This document shows, piece by piece, positions 1 to 7,361 of a DNA stretch of 64,000 bases (position 1 is its first letter; every line of letters starts with the position of its first letter). Source of the DNA: Roseiarcus sp963779095 (lineage in GTDB: Bacteria > Pseudomonadota > Alphaproteobacteria > Rhizobiales > Beijerinckiaceae). The translations under genes and the position numbers were made by a program. The notes under the pieces are model-generated. The model was not told where the DNA came from, searched no databases, and saw only the letters and a list, made by a program, of their open reading frames with translations. The stretch is taken from positions 434,001-498,000 of the forward strand of contig CAVZWU010000012.1 in assembly GCA_963779095.1 (NCBI GenBank), in the 5' to 3' direction.

Positions 1-89
1 ATGCTTTGACGCTCACCTCCGAGCCGCAGGCCAACGTCGAACGCTACGATGCGCTGCGCCAAGCCCGGGAGGCGCGCCATGCGTCATAA
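1..89 (+). CDS. istA: IstA transposase, C-terminal tail (partial)
   Basis: Frame 3 reads about 28 codons ending in QAREARHAS and a TAA at 87-89. It overlaps the istB ATG at 79 by 11 nt, the usual istA/istB arrangement. IstA is the DDE transposase that catalyses IS21 strand transfer. Only the extreme C-terminus is present, so no catalytic motif can be seen, and the assignment rests on position upstream of istB. Confidence 0.6.
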   Translation, partial: ALTLTSEPQANVERYDALRQAREARHAS

Positions 90-873
90 TCCCGCCGCTG
101 GCGCCGTCGTCATCATGCTGCGCACCCTCAAAATGCACGGCATGGCTCAGGCGGTCGGCGAGCTGACCGAGCAAGGCTCTCCGGCCTTTGAGGCGGCGCT
201 GCCCATCCTATCGCAGCTCTTGAAGGCGGAAACAGCCGACAGGGAGGTAAGGTCGACGGCCTACCAGCTCAAAGCGGCCCGCTTTCCGAACTATCGCGAC
301 CTTGCCGGCTTCGACTTCGCCAGCAGCGAGGTCAACGAGGCGCTCACACGTCAACTCCATCGTTGCGAGTTCCTGGAAGACGCCCACAATGTCGTCCTGG
401 TCGGCGGCCCCGGCACGGGCAAGACGCATCTCGCCACCGCGATCGGCGTCCAGGCGATCGAGCATCATCGCAAGCGCGTCCGCTTCTTCTCCACCGTCGA
501 ACTCGTCAACGCTCTCGAACAAGAGAAGCTTCAGGGCAAGCCAGGACAGATCGCCGCCCGGCTCACTCACTCCGATCTCGTCATCCTCGACGAGCTTGGC
601 TACCTGCCGTTCAGCGCCTCCGGCGGGGCGTTGCTCTTCCATCTGCTGAGCAAGCTCTACGAGCGTGCCAGCGTCATCATCACAACCAATCTCAGCTTCG
701 GCGAGTGGGCAACCGTGTTCGGCGACCCGAAGATGACGACCGCTCTACTCGATCGTCTCACCCACCGCTGCCACATTCTCGAAACCGGAAACGACAGCTT
801 CCGCTTCAAGAACAGCTCGGCGAAAGCCGCCAAACCCGCAAAGGAGAAACCTCGAAACTTGACGAACGCCTGA
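79..873 (+). CDS. istB: IstB, AAA+ helper ATPase of IS21-family element
   Basis: IstB is the ATPase that assembles on target DNA and stimulates the IstA transposase. From ATG 79 the protein has 264 residues, normal for the family. Walker A GGPGTGKTH is at about residues 109-117 and Walker B VILDELGYLP at about 168-177, followed by the IITTNLSFGEW sensor region and a C-terminal arginine-finger segment with DRLTHR. The ATG at 79 is preferred over the upstream in-frame 49 because it overlaps the end of istA, as in other IS21 elements. The gene looks intact. Confidence 0.93.
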   Translation: MRHNPAAGAVVIMLRTLKMHGMAQAVGELTEQGSPAFEAALPILSQLLKAETADREVRSTAYQLKAARFPNYRDLAGFDFASSEVNEALTRQLHRCEFLEDAHNVVLVGGPGTGKTHLATAIGVQAIEHHRKRVRFFSTVELVNALEQEKLQGKPGQIAARLTHSDLVILDELGYLPFSASGGALLFHLLSKLYERASVIITTNLSFGEWATVFGDPKMTTALLDRLTHRCHILETGNDSFRFKNSSAKAAKPAKEKPRNLTNA

Positions 874-944
874 TCCCAAAACCATCATCAAGCCGGGTCA
901 GTTCTCAATGGAAATCCCGGGTCAGTTCTCGACGGAAATCGACA

Positions 945-1518
945 CGCCCCGCTGAAGGTGAAGTATCGCCCCGTGCAATAGGCTTCGGCTGAGAGCGTTT
1001 CCGTCTTGCAGACTTTCTGATTGAACGACGCTGCGCGAGCGATGATATGCACCCCGTTGCCGCTCGGCGAGAGTTCGGTGTAGCTCGCAACCTTGCCGAA
1101 GATCGCTTGGGCCCCGTCTGTCCATGCATCGAGATCAACGCCGCAGTAGCAAAGCCCATCCTCGCCAACCGCACCGTCGAAGACGAAGCCGATCCCGTCG
1201 AGAGGCCGCTGCCACTTCTCGCTCAAGCGGTAGGCTTGCACTGCTTCCGTCGAAGCCGCGCCAAGTCGCGCTGTTTGTTGTGTCCGCCGCAGCCGGGGTT
1301 TTTCGCTCGGTGTATTCCAGCGGGACATACGGAACCTTGCGCCATTTTGTCTTACCCGGCTTGGGCCGTTCGGCCCGCCACACAACCCAATTCCGCAGCC
1401 CCTTCAATTCAATCGGTATCCCGTCAAAGTTCGGCTCGGGGTAATTGGGCTTCTCGGGCTGTAGCGGGATCACATTCGTTGCTTTCGCCGTCTTGCCGCC
1501 CGTCGTCGTGCTGCTCAT
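945..1518 (-). pseudogene. Phage/plasmid-type primase-polymerase N-terminal region, frameshifted and truncated by IS21
   Basis: The 5' part starts at ATG 1518 behind a GGGAGG ribosome site. It encodes IPIELKGLRNWVVWR and KWRKVPYVP, the start of primase-polymerase proteins carried by phages and integrative elements. At about 1248 an extra base shifts the frame; the other frame continues with EAVQAYRLSEKW, IGFVFDG, CGVDLDAW and a YTELSPSGNGVHI motif, all expected in this family. The frame then runs into the IS21 end at 944, so the catalytic remainder is lost from this window. The start overlaps the upstream gene's stop (ATGA, 1515-1518), which indicates translational coupling. It is probably the replication gene of the integrated element. 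Confidence 0.75.
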
Positions 1519-2135
1519 CGCCTGCCTCCCAACGCTCGCGTCCGCTGCGCAGGCGGCGCGAGGTTCAGCCACGCGTCTCCGGCCAGCCTTCCGTGCTCTA
1601 TGATCGGCTCAACGATCAGCGACTCGGCGATGGCGGCGGCGAGGAAGACCCCGTGAGGCAGAAGTTGACCGCACCCTTCCTCTGCGACGCCCGCCCACTC
1701 ATCGCTAGGGATCGTCCGGTTGACTTCGATGGTCCGTATGAAGCGCTCGCGCTGGCGAAGCGCTTGGCGGGCTGCGGTAAACCGCTCCAGATGTTCCATC
1801 GCCAGCATCGAAGCGCGGTCGCGGAAGTGAGACCAAACGCCTTCAAAATGAAGGTCGAGGGTATTGAGGACTTGCTCGATATTACTCAGGGAATAAATGT
1901 CATCGTCGCCGCGCGTGAAGCCGTACGGAAACTCAAAATCGCACAGGCCCCATAACGTGAGCTTCGGCCATGCGTCGAGAGCCGTCTGCATGGCGAAACC
2001 CGCTTGGGCGAGCGCTTCGTCCTTAGCGCCGCCTCTTGGGGGAGCGGCGCGGGGCGCTCTGCGGCAACCAAGCTCTTGCTCCGCATCTCGTGCTTTGATG
2101 AGCGCTTCAAACCGCTCAAACAGTCCCGTTTCCAT
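1515..2135 (-). CDS. Hypothetical protein coupled to the primase gene
   Basis: This 206-residue protein is not recognised. ATG 2135 is chosen because AGGAGG lies 6 nt upstream; an ATG two codons further upstream sits directly on the ribosome site. The sequence is acidic to neutral with a central stretch around DDDIYSLSNIEQVLNTLDLHF and RERFIRTIEVNR, and has no signal peptide or membrane segment. Its stop overlaps the primase start, so it is likely the first gene of a replication operon in the integrated element. Function unknown. Confidence 0.6.
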   Translation of the reverse strand: METGLFERFEALIKARDAEQELGCRRAPRAAPPRGGAKDEALAQAGFAMQTALDAWPKLTLWGLCDFEFPYGFTRGDDDIYSLSNIEQVLNTLDLHFEGVWSHFRDRASMLAMEHLERFTAARQALRQRERFIRTIEVNRTIPSDEWAGVAEEGCGQLLPHGVFLAAAIAESLIVEPIIEHGRLAGDAWLNLAPPAQRTRALGGRR

Positions 2136-2373
2136 GTTCATCCTCCTAAACCTAGGATGAACGCCCGCTGTTGACAACAAGTAGAAGTTGTTCTAATGCA
2201 TTATTGATGCCATTGTGGGGCGATCACCCAGAGATACAGTTTTACCGTGACCTGAAACCGTCCATGCTCTTTGCCATCCATGCCGAAAGCCGAGCGGTGG
2301 CGGTTTCTACTCTATGCCAACATTATCGCTGCCACTCTACACTTATGGATACTCTGAGTGTAACTACTTTCGT

Positions 2374-2691
2374 TTATTCTTGCCCAATATCGGTCCACCC
2401 CTTGCTGCGCCGGTCGTCAACAGTTCTTCGCTCAATGAGCGCCAGCACGTCTGAAAGCCGGTGCCTGACCGACGAGCCGATCCTTATGGTGGGCAGGAGG
2501 CGGTCGCCTATATGCGGCAAATAACCGTGGGTAGCGCGAAGCAGTCGCGCGGTTTCAGCCCGCGTCAGAAGCACATCGGAGCCGGGCGGAAGCCTTTGCG
2601 GAAATACAATGGTCGCTGACCCATCAGGGGCGGTCGTGTTGGCCACCAGCGTGGTCTCTATGTACATATTTTTTACTTCGTCAGTAAGCAT
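2374..2691 (-). CDS. Excisionase/AlpA-like helix-turn-helix protein
   Basis: A 105-residue protein starts at ATG 2691 with GGAGG seven bases upstream. Residues about 40-90 read VLLTRAETARLLRATHGYLP, then RIGSSVRHRLSDVLALIERRT. This is the MerR-like winged helix (HTH_17 type) of excisionases and AlpA regulators, in which SSVRHRLSDVLAL is the wing and helix after the recognition helix. In a P4-type island it would direct excision or regulate the integrase 1.7 kb downstream. The N-terminal 35 residues are not recognised. The 239 bp between it and the next gene hold no recognised feature. Confidence 0.65.
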   Translation of the reverse strand: MLTDEVKNMYIETTLVANTTAPDGSATIVFPQRLPPGSDVLLTRAETARLLRATHGYLPHIGDRLLPTIRIGSSVRHRLSDVLALIERRTVDDRRSKGWTDIGQE

Positions 2692-2858
2692 AAGCGTTCC
2701 TCCATCGGCAAGGGAACACCTATATGTTCACACAATTACCTGAAAATCAGCCTAATAGTTTTCGCCTCTAACCGCCGGCTGTATGCACTAATATTACAAT
2801 CTTTAATTGTCGTCACGCTATAGACCCAAGGCTATGCCGCCCACCCTGCTCAGCGCAT

Positions 2859-3197
2859 CTATGTTCGGCGGGCGACGTCTATAATATCCGTGTCTAATCC
2901 GTATTTGAGAAGCATACACTTAGCATCGGCTCGGCCTGCGCTCGATCCAGCGGCACGCAACCGCCCCTGCTTCGTCAGTATCGCTTCCACAGTCTTTGGA
3001 CTGCTCGCCCCACTGCCGGACTGGCGAAGCGCCGCAACCCCAGCCTTAATCGCGTCTTTGGGAGACTGTCCGGCAGTGCGGGCATTCTCGACCGCGCCCG
3101 CAACCTGAGCGTCGCGGAATATATCGCGCACCGGGTCGCGGCGCGGCCCACGCGACCCCCACTCCGGCGCTTCCGGTTTCTCAGTCAGCTTGCGCAA
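2859..3197 (-). CDS. Small hypothetical protein of the island
   Basis: An open frame of 112 codons begins at TTG 3197; an in-frame TAA lies two codons upstream, so it cannot begin earlier in this frame. The start has no good ribosome site, so the N-terminus is uncertain and may have been altered when the MITE at 3227 arrived. The sequence is hydrophilic and Ala/Arg-rich with a segment SPKDAIKAGVAALRQSGSG that might be helical. No family is recognised. Confidence 0.35.
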   Translation of the reverse strand: MRKLTEKPEAPEWGSRGPRRDPVRDIFRDAQVAGAVENARTAGQSPKDAIKAGVAALRQSGSGASSPKTVEAILTKQGRLRAAGSSAGRADAKCMLLKYGLDTDIIDVARRT

Positions 3198-3226
3198 GCC
3201 TTAGACCGACGAACCGAGTGCTGCGA

Positions 3227-3321
3227 GTGGTCAAAATCAAACGTAAGAGTCCGGGGCGCCTTCCGCAATTTCAAGGAGTTCTCCGGCTTGCAAGGGGTTC
3301 GAAGCGTTTGATTCTATCCAC
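3227..3321 (+). repeat. 95-bp MITE, copy 1
   Basis: Identical in sequence to the copies at 5681 and 16915. Imperfect terminal inverted repeats (GTGG....AATCAAACG, 14 of 17 positions matching) face outward. The right flank is TA (3322-3323); the left flank is GA instead of TA, so one side of the presumed TA duplication has mutated or was lost. It lies between the integrase gene and a small ORF. Reading leftward, an Arg-rich frame that starts inside the 3' end of the integrase gene enters the MITE. Confidence 0.85.
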
Positions 3322-3436
3322 TAGCAGGTGGGCAAAGAGCGGGTTGTTCCCTTGCTCGTCCAGCCACTCACGGCGTCGGCGGGACAATTCCCGTTTCCGC
3401 TCCCGGCGCTCGCGGTTCGCCGCCGCTCGCTGTGGC

Positions 3437-4657
3437 TCACGGCTCAACCCCTGCGGCGCGCGCCTTACCCGAGAGAGCAACCATGCTCCCGCTCCCCGCC
3501 ATCACCTTGTCGGCTGTCCTCTGCGCCCACGGTCGCAACTCCTCGACGCCCAGCGAGATATAGCCGTCCGTCACGTCGGCGCTTACCGTCGCATGATGCG
3601 CCAACCGCTTGACGACATACGCCGGGGCGAGCGCCGCCGCTGCGGAAAGATACCCTCTGCGCAAGTCATGCGGCGACCATCGCGCGCCTAGCGCAGCGCT
3701 CGTGCGCTCAAGCCAGCGGCCCAACGTTTTGACGCCTATCGCACTCATGCCTTCGTACGAGAACACGAAGCCGTCCGCCCCCGCCTGCCGGAGGATAGCC
3801 GCGTCGGGCCATCGTCGCCTTAGTACGTCGAGCGCTTGGCTCGGCAGGGGGAGCAGGGTCGGGCGGCGCGACTTCGGATCCGGCAGAAACAGTGTGGCCC
3901 GCTCAAGATCGACCTGCTTCCATGTGGCCAGCCGCAACTCGTCACGCCGCAAACCGGTCGCAGCGAGGCATATGAGAAGATCGCGCACCGGCTGGGGGCA
4001 GCGCTCCATTGCGCTCATCCATGCCGTCATGTCTGCGACCGTTCGCGTCCTGCGCCGCGCGGGCGTCCACAACCGGAGGCTCCGCAATGCGTCCGTGGCG
4101 ACCCTGCCGTCAGGCGCGGCAAGCCCATGACGGTCATGAGCGTAGCGCAGCACCGCCCTTAGCAAACGCGCAGCCCGGTCAGCGTTGGAGCGCGATGTGA
4201 AGCGCCCATGCCAGCGCACGACAGCCTCGCCCGTCAGCGCCTTCACGGCAATGTCGGCGAGCGGCTTCAACTCCCTCGCCATGAGCTTGCGGTAGCTCGC
4301 CGTCGTTGACGCTTTCAGCCGCGCTTTGCGAAGCTCGAGGTAGCAAGTGAGCGCTCCTGCCAGCGTCATTTCTTGAACGGCGTCGGCGCGCATTCGCTCG
4401 CGGGGGTCAACTCCGGAGATTAAGTCAGTTATCGCCTTGCGGGCGAGTTTGCGCGCCTCGGCCAGCGAGAGAGCGGGATATGCGCCGAGCGTGACCCGCA
4501 TAGGCGACCCGCCCTTCACGCGACGGCGGACGCACCACGACTTCGCCCCCTCTGCCGTGATCCGCAGCATGACCCCGCTGTCACTATCTACAAGTTCAAT
4601 ACGTCCGTTTTCAGGAGCGGCAACATTGCGCACAGTCGCTTCGGTTAATCTTGCCAT
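3437..4657 (-). CDS. int: P4-type tyrosine recombinase/integrase
   Basis: The 406-residue protein catalyses site-specific integration and excision of the island at tRNA-Lys. The N-terminus (MARLTEATVRN...LGAYPALSLAEARKLA) is the DUF4102 arm-binding domain of P4-like integrases, followed by a SAM-like core-binding domain at about 100-185. The catalytic domain contains Arg237 (GLRRDEL), Lys262, His330 and Arg333 (HDLRR), His354/355 and the nucleophile Tyr366 (TDGYI), so it is probably active. ATG 4657 was chosen over the upstream in-frame start at 4741 because it matches the usual start of the family. The promoter-proximal side carries GGGGGCAC repeats and the attachment site. Confidence 0.93.
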   Translation of the reverse strand: MARLTEATVRNVAAPENGRIELVDSDSGVMLRITAEGAKSWCVRRRVKGGSPMRVTLGAYPALSLAEARKLARKAITDLISGVDPRERMRADAVQEMTLAGALTCYLELRKARLKASTTASYRKLMARELKPLADIAVKALTGEAVVRWHGRFTSRSNADRAARLLRAVLRYAHDRHGLAAPDGRVATDALRSLRLWTPARRRTRTVADMTAWMSAMERCPQPVRDLLICLAATGLRRDELRLATWKQVDLERATLFLPDPKSRRPTLLPLPSQALDVLRRRWPDAAILRQAGADGFVFSYEGMSAIGVKTLGRWLERTSAALGARWSPHDLRRGYLSAAAALAPAYVVKRLAHHATVSADVTDGYISLGVEELRPWAQRTADKVMAGSGSMVALSGKARAAGVEP

Positions 4658-4667
4658 CTCGGGCTCC

Positions 4668-4686
4668 GGGGGCACGCTGGGGGCAC
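4668..4686. other. Direct repeats upstream of int, candidate integrase arm-binding sites
   Basis: Two GGGGGCAC units (4668-4675 and 4679-4686) are spaced 11 bp apart, between the integrase start and the att site. Repeats of this kind next to P4-type integrases commonly serve as arm-type binding sites. The role here is inferred from position and repetition only. Confidence 0.4.
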
Positions 4687-4810
4687 AAGCGCATGGACAC
4701 GCGCGCGCCCTCAGAAGCACGTTAGATAGCATACAAGCCAAGCAATTTCAATGGTCTGCAAGCAGAGCGGCACACTTGAGAGCAACACCCGATAACCCGA
4801 TGCCATCTTA

Positions 4811-4856
4811 ACTCTTAATCAGCGGGTCCAAGGTTCGAGCCCTTGTGCGCCCACCA
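4811..4856 (+). other. Attachment site: 3' fragment of tRNA-Lys(CUU), copy 1
   Basis: The sequence begins with the anticodon loop ACTCTTAATCAG, continues through the variable region and T-arm (GGTTCGAGCCC) and ends with the acceptor strand TGCGCCC and ACCA. No 5' half of a tRNA (D-arm, acceptor GGGCGCA) lies upstream, so this is not a functional gene but the crossover segment left by integration into tRNA-Lys. The integrase points away from it on its left, so the intact tRNA gene should lie further left, outside the window. It matches the copy at 9881 with two mismatches over about 40 bp. Confidence 0.85.
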
Positions 4857-4914
4857 TCGATATTAAAGACTTAGCGGGAAGTGGGACAGCCGAACTTTCG
4901 GGCAAATTTTCCAA

Positions 4915-4930
4915 GGGTATGCAAAAGGGT
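4915..4930. other. GGGTATGC..GGGT motif beside att copy 1
   Basis: GGGTATGCAAAAGGGT lies 59 bp after the tRNA-like 3' end. A related GGGTATGCGGCGGGT occurs at 9972, 49 bp after the second att copy. Shared placement suggests both are leftovers of arm-type sites of integrated elements. This is inference. Confidence 0.35.
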
Positions 4931-4947
4931 AACGCGATCTACAGCGC

Positions 4948-5445
4948 ATGGCTCGTCCGTCAGGCTCGACGCTCCTCGCCCGCTTCACCCCGCAAGAATG
5001 CGAAGCGATCGAAAGATGGTCCGTAAGCGCGACGACTACTGCTGGCCCTTGCCGCGATTTAGACGGCGCGGGCCGCACCGAGGCGGCTAAGATTGGCGGC
5101 GTCGGATTGCAGGTCGTTCGCGACTGGGTGGTCAGGTTCAATGCGCATGGTCGGGAAGGCCTGATCGATCGCAAGGCGCCAGGGCAGCCGGCGCGGCTGA
5201 ACGATCGCGCATCGGGCGGCGCTGGCTGCAGTCCTCGAAGAGCGGGCCGATCCCTGCGGTTCATGGGATCGTGCGCTAGGCGGATCGTCGAACTTTGCCA
5301 ATGGCTTTTCGAGGAATTCCGCGTCGTTGTCTCCCAGCAGACGCTCAGCCTCGTGCTGCGCAAGATGGGCCATCGCAAGCTTTCGGCTCGCCCGCGCCAT
5401 TACGCTCAGGCCTGAGGCGCGATCGAGGATTTAAAAAACCTGTCG
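4948..5445 (+). pseudogene. IS630-family transposase remnant (N-terminal HTH part)
   Basis: The frame from ATG 4948 to TGA 5415 contains the IS630 helix-turn-helix stretch EAAKIGGVGLQVVRDWVVRF, GLIDRKAPGQPARLND, and after a garbled segment (shift near 5225) VSQQTLSLVLRKMGHRKLSARPRH. An in-frame TGA follows where family members continue with a GAIEDFKK-like segment; GAIEDLKN can be read just after the stop. The DDE catalytic domain is absent. It differs from the IS630 copy at 6149, so the two come from different elements. Confidence 0.75.
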
Positions 5446-5680
5446 CCGGCCGCAGCCCGCCTCCGGAGGGCGGCGGCGGCGAAGATGCAGGACGCCGATG
5501 ACGAAGCCCCATCGCCCGGGCTGATGTCATTCTTTCCATTGTGCCGCCGGTAGAGGCGCTTGCTTTGGCGGAACGTTTCGCGGCCCCTGTCACAAGTGCC
5601 GCGCAAGGCGATATTCGTTGATTGCAACACAGTGAATGTCGAGACCGTGCTGCGGATATCGTCGATCATCGAACCCACTA

Positions 5681-5775
5681 GTGGTCAAAATCAAACGTAA
5701 GAGTCCGGGGCGCCTTCCGCAATTTCAAGGAGTTCTCCGGCTTGCAAGGGGTTCGAAGCGTTTGATTCTATCCAC
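5681..5775 (+). repeat. 95-bp MITE, copy 2
   Basis: Flanked by TA on both sides (5679-5680 and 5776-5777), a two-base target duplication typical of IS630/Tc1-mariner-type transposition. Terminal inverted repeats are GTGGTCAAAATCAAACG and its imperfect complement at the far end. The element interrupts the DUF1932 dehydrogenase gene, and precise removal restores the frame. It encodes no transposase, so it needs an element in trans. The IS630 at 6149 has different ends (AGCAG...) and is not an obvious parent. Confidence 0.92.
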
Positions 5776-6145
5776 TAGCGCGAGCTTCGTCGACGGTTCA
5801 ATCATCGGTCCGCCACCCGGTTCGGAGGGCGGACCTACATTCTATTTTTTAGGGAGCATTGCGAAAGAATTGGCGGCCTTTGAAGGGCTGGGCCTCAAGG
5901 TTCGTATCATGGAGGCGCCGATCGGGGCCGCAAAGGCTCTCAAGATGGCGTATGCCGGCATCAATAAGGGCATCACGGCCGAGGCGCTTCAGGAGGAGTT
6001 AGCCGAGAGTCAACGCTGCCTATTGGACCGTATGGCGCATACTATTCCAGATATGTTCCCGAAAGCCTATCGATGGGGGCCCGAGATGGAAGAGATCGCT
6101 GGATTTCTCGCCAACGATCCGACGACTAGTGGCATCTATCGAGAA

Positions 6146-7181
6146 CTAAGCAGAGATTCTTGGCATGGCCAACGGATCGGGGGTGCGCTCGCGGTTGAGA
6201 TCGATGACGGCGTCATGGATGGCTTGGTCGAGGGCGGCGACGTCTGTGAAGGTCTGGTGGGCGAGGTGATGGGCCTTAAGATCGCGCCAGACCGGCTCGA
6301 TTTCATTGAGTTCGGGGGCGTATTTCGGCAGCCACTCGACGGTGAGCCAGTGTGCGCGGGCGGCCAGGGCGGCAAGCGAGCGTTTGCTGGTGTGGATCGG
6401 ACCATTGTCCTCGACCAGCACGACCGGCTTGGCCTGTCGCCCGGGCTGCGGTCCGAAGAGACGGTCGAGTTGCTCCAGATGGGCGATGAAATCGCTGCTG
6501 CGCTTGGTCGGGCAGGTCAGGACGATGAGTTGGCGCGTGACGTGATCAAGCGACCCCAGCATCGCGACCTTCTTGGCCTGCCCAGGCGCCGGCACACGCA
6601 AGTCCGCCCCCGACTTCGCCCAGGCGCGGGCGAGATAGGGATGCGTCAGCGCCTCGCTCTCATCGCCGTAGAGAAGAACAATGTCGCCCGCTTCGGCCTG
6701 CTGTTTGCGCAGTTGCAGGCGCAGGCCCACCCGTTCCACCTCGCTTTCCGTCTGACGTCCCTTCAGCGTGTGCCGGGGCCGCCGCCAACGGAACTTTTTT
6801 TTCGCAAGGCCTTGGACAGTTGCGAACGGCTGATGCGCACGCCCTCGCGCGCTTCGATCTCGGCGCGGAGGCGGGGGATCGTCCAGTTGCGCCGGTCGGC
6901 CACAGGTTCTTCCAGCAAGGGGGTGACGACGCGCAAGGCGGCTTCACTCTTCACCGGAGGCGGGCCTGGCGCGATGCTGGTCTTCAGCGCTGCGACACCG
7001 CCAGCGGTGAAGTCGCTGCGCCACAGGCGAACCGTATCTTCGCGCACGCTAAACGCCTCCGCGATCTTGGAGCTGGTCCAACCAGCCAGCGTCAAAAGCA
7101 CGGCGCGCGCCCGGTCCGCCTCGCCGCGATCACGTGAATCGGCAGAGCCAAGAGGCCGGCGCGTTGTTCATCGCTCGCCAT
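6146..7181 (-). pseudogene. IS630-family DDE transposase with two frame changes
   Basis: ATG 7181 starts MASDEQRAGLLAL. The frame shifts near 7140 into DSRDRGEADRARAVLLTLAGW, then the HTH segment SSKIAEAFSVREDTVRLWRSDF. A second change occurs at a run of eight A on the coding strand (6795-6802), where A_AAA_AAA could support -1 programmed frameshifting. The DDE part follows: LLYGDESEAL, VVLVEDNGPIHTSKRS and LPKYAPELNEIEPVWRDLK, carrying the catalytic Asp-Asp-Glu. The TAG stop (6146-6148) is completed by the target TA. The first shift has no slippery site and looks like a mutation or sequencing error. Confidence 0.85.
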
Positions 7182-7278
7182 AACCGGAGACTTTCCCGCC
7201 ATGCCATACACCTTGCGAATCGGCCCAGGCAGCAAACCGCAAAAAACCTATCCGTTGGTTAGCCAAACGGAATCTGCT
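6149..7278 (-). mobile_element. IS630-family insertion sequence (about 1130 bp)
   Basis: Boundaries rest on TA duplications (6147-6148 and 7279-7280) and on related ends. The left end reads AGCAGAGATTCTTGGC...CCAACGGATCGG, and the right end read inward is AGCAGATTCCGTTTGGC...CCAACGGATAGG. One transposase gene fills the element on the minus strand. The insertion sits in the DUF1932 dehydrogenase gene, and joining the flanks at one TA restores that frame. Confidence 0.88.
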
Positions 7279-7361
7279 TAGCAACGCTGTGCCGGCGGTT
7301 CGCGGCCGATTGCTCTGGTGAGGGAGTTGAAATTGCCCTCCTGAACAAGTTCCTTTCCGAT

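Larger units (their letters stand above)
1..944 (+). mobile_element. IS21-family insertion sequence, right-hand part (left end outside window)
   Basis: The segment holds the last codons of istA, a complete istB and a non-coding right end. Two direct copies of a GGGTCAGTTCTC..GGAAATC unit (895-917 and 919-940) are the multiple terminal repeats typical of IS21 ends, and the element appears to stop at the CA at 943-944. The flanking sequence from 945 is a minus-strand primase gene whose frame runs straight into the IS, so the element interrupts that gene. The 4-8 bp target duplication cannot be checked because the left end lies outside the window. Confidence 0.85.
5508..7361 (+). pseudogene. NAD-binding/DUF1932 dehydrogenase gene split by a MITE and an IS630 element
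   Basis: Rossmann-fold piece ADVILSIVPPVEALALAERF (from about 5518), a frameshift near 5600, then AIFVDCNTVNVETVLRISSI up to the MITE at 5681. After the MITE the frame resumes with FVDGSIIGPPPG and the DUF1932 C-terminal domain (APIGAAKALKMAYAGINKG, MFPKAYRWGPEMEEIAGFL). The IS630 element enters at 6149. Removing the MITE with one TA joins EPT to SASFVDG in frame, and removing the IS with one TA joins GIYREL to ATLCRRF in frame. The first part of the Rossmann domain is missing. The family resembles 6-phosphogluconate/hydroxyisobutyrate dehydrogenases. The gene is non-functional as read, and the 3' limit is approximate. Confidence 0.8.

Noticed and set aside
4811..4856. Functional tRNA-Lys gene
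   Set aside because: The D-arm and 5' acceptor strand are absent upstream, here and at 9881; both are 3' fragments.
5636..7183. A 515-codon plus-strand frame spanning MITE, dehydrogenase and IS630
   Set aside because: It is a chimera: 5' part through the MITE, real DUF1932 residues in the middle, then antisense of the IS630 transposase.
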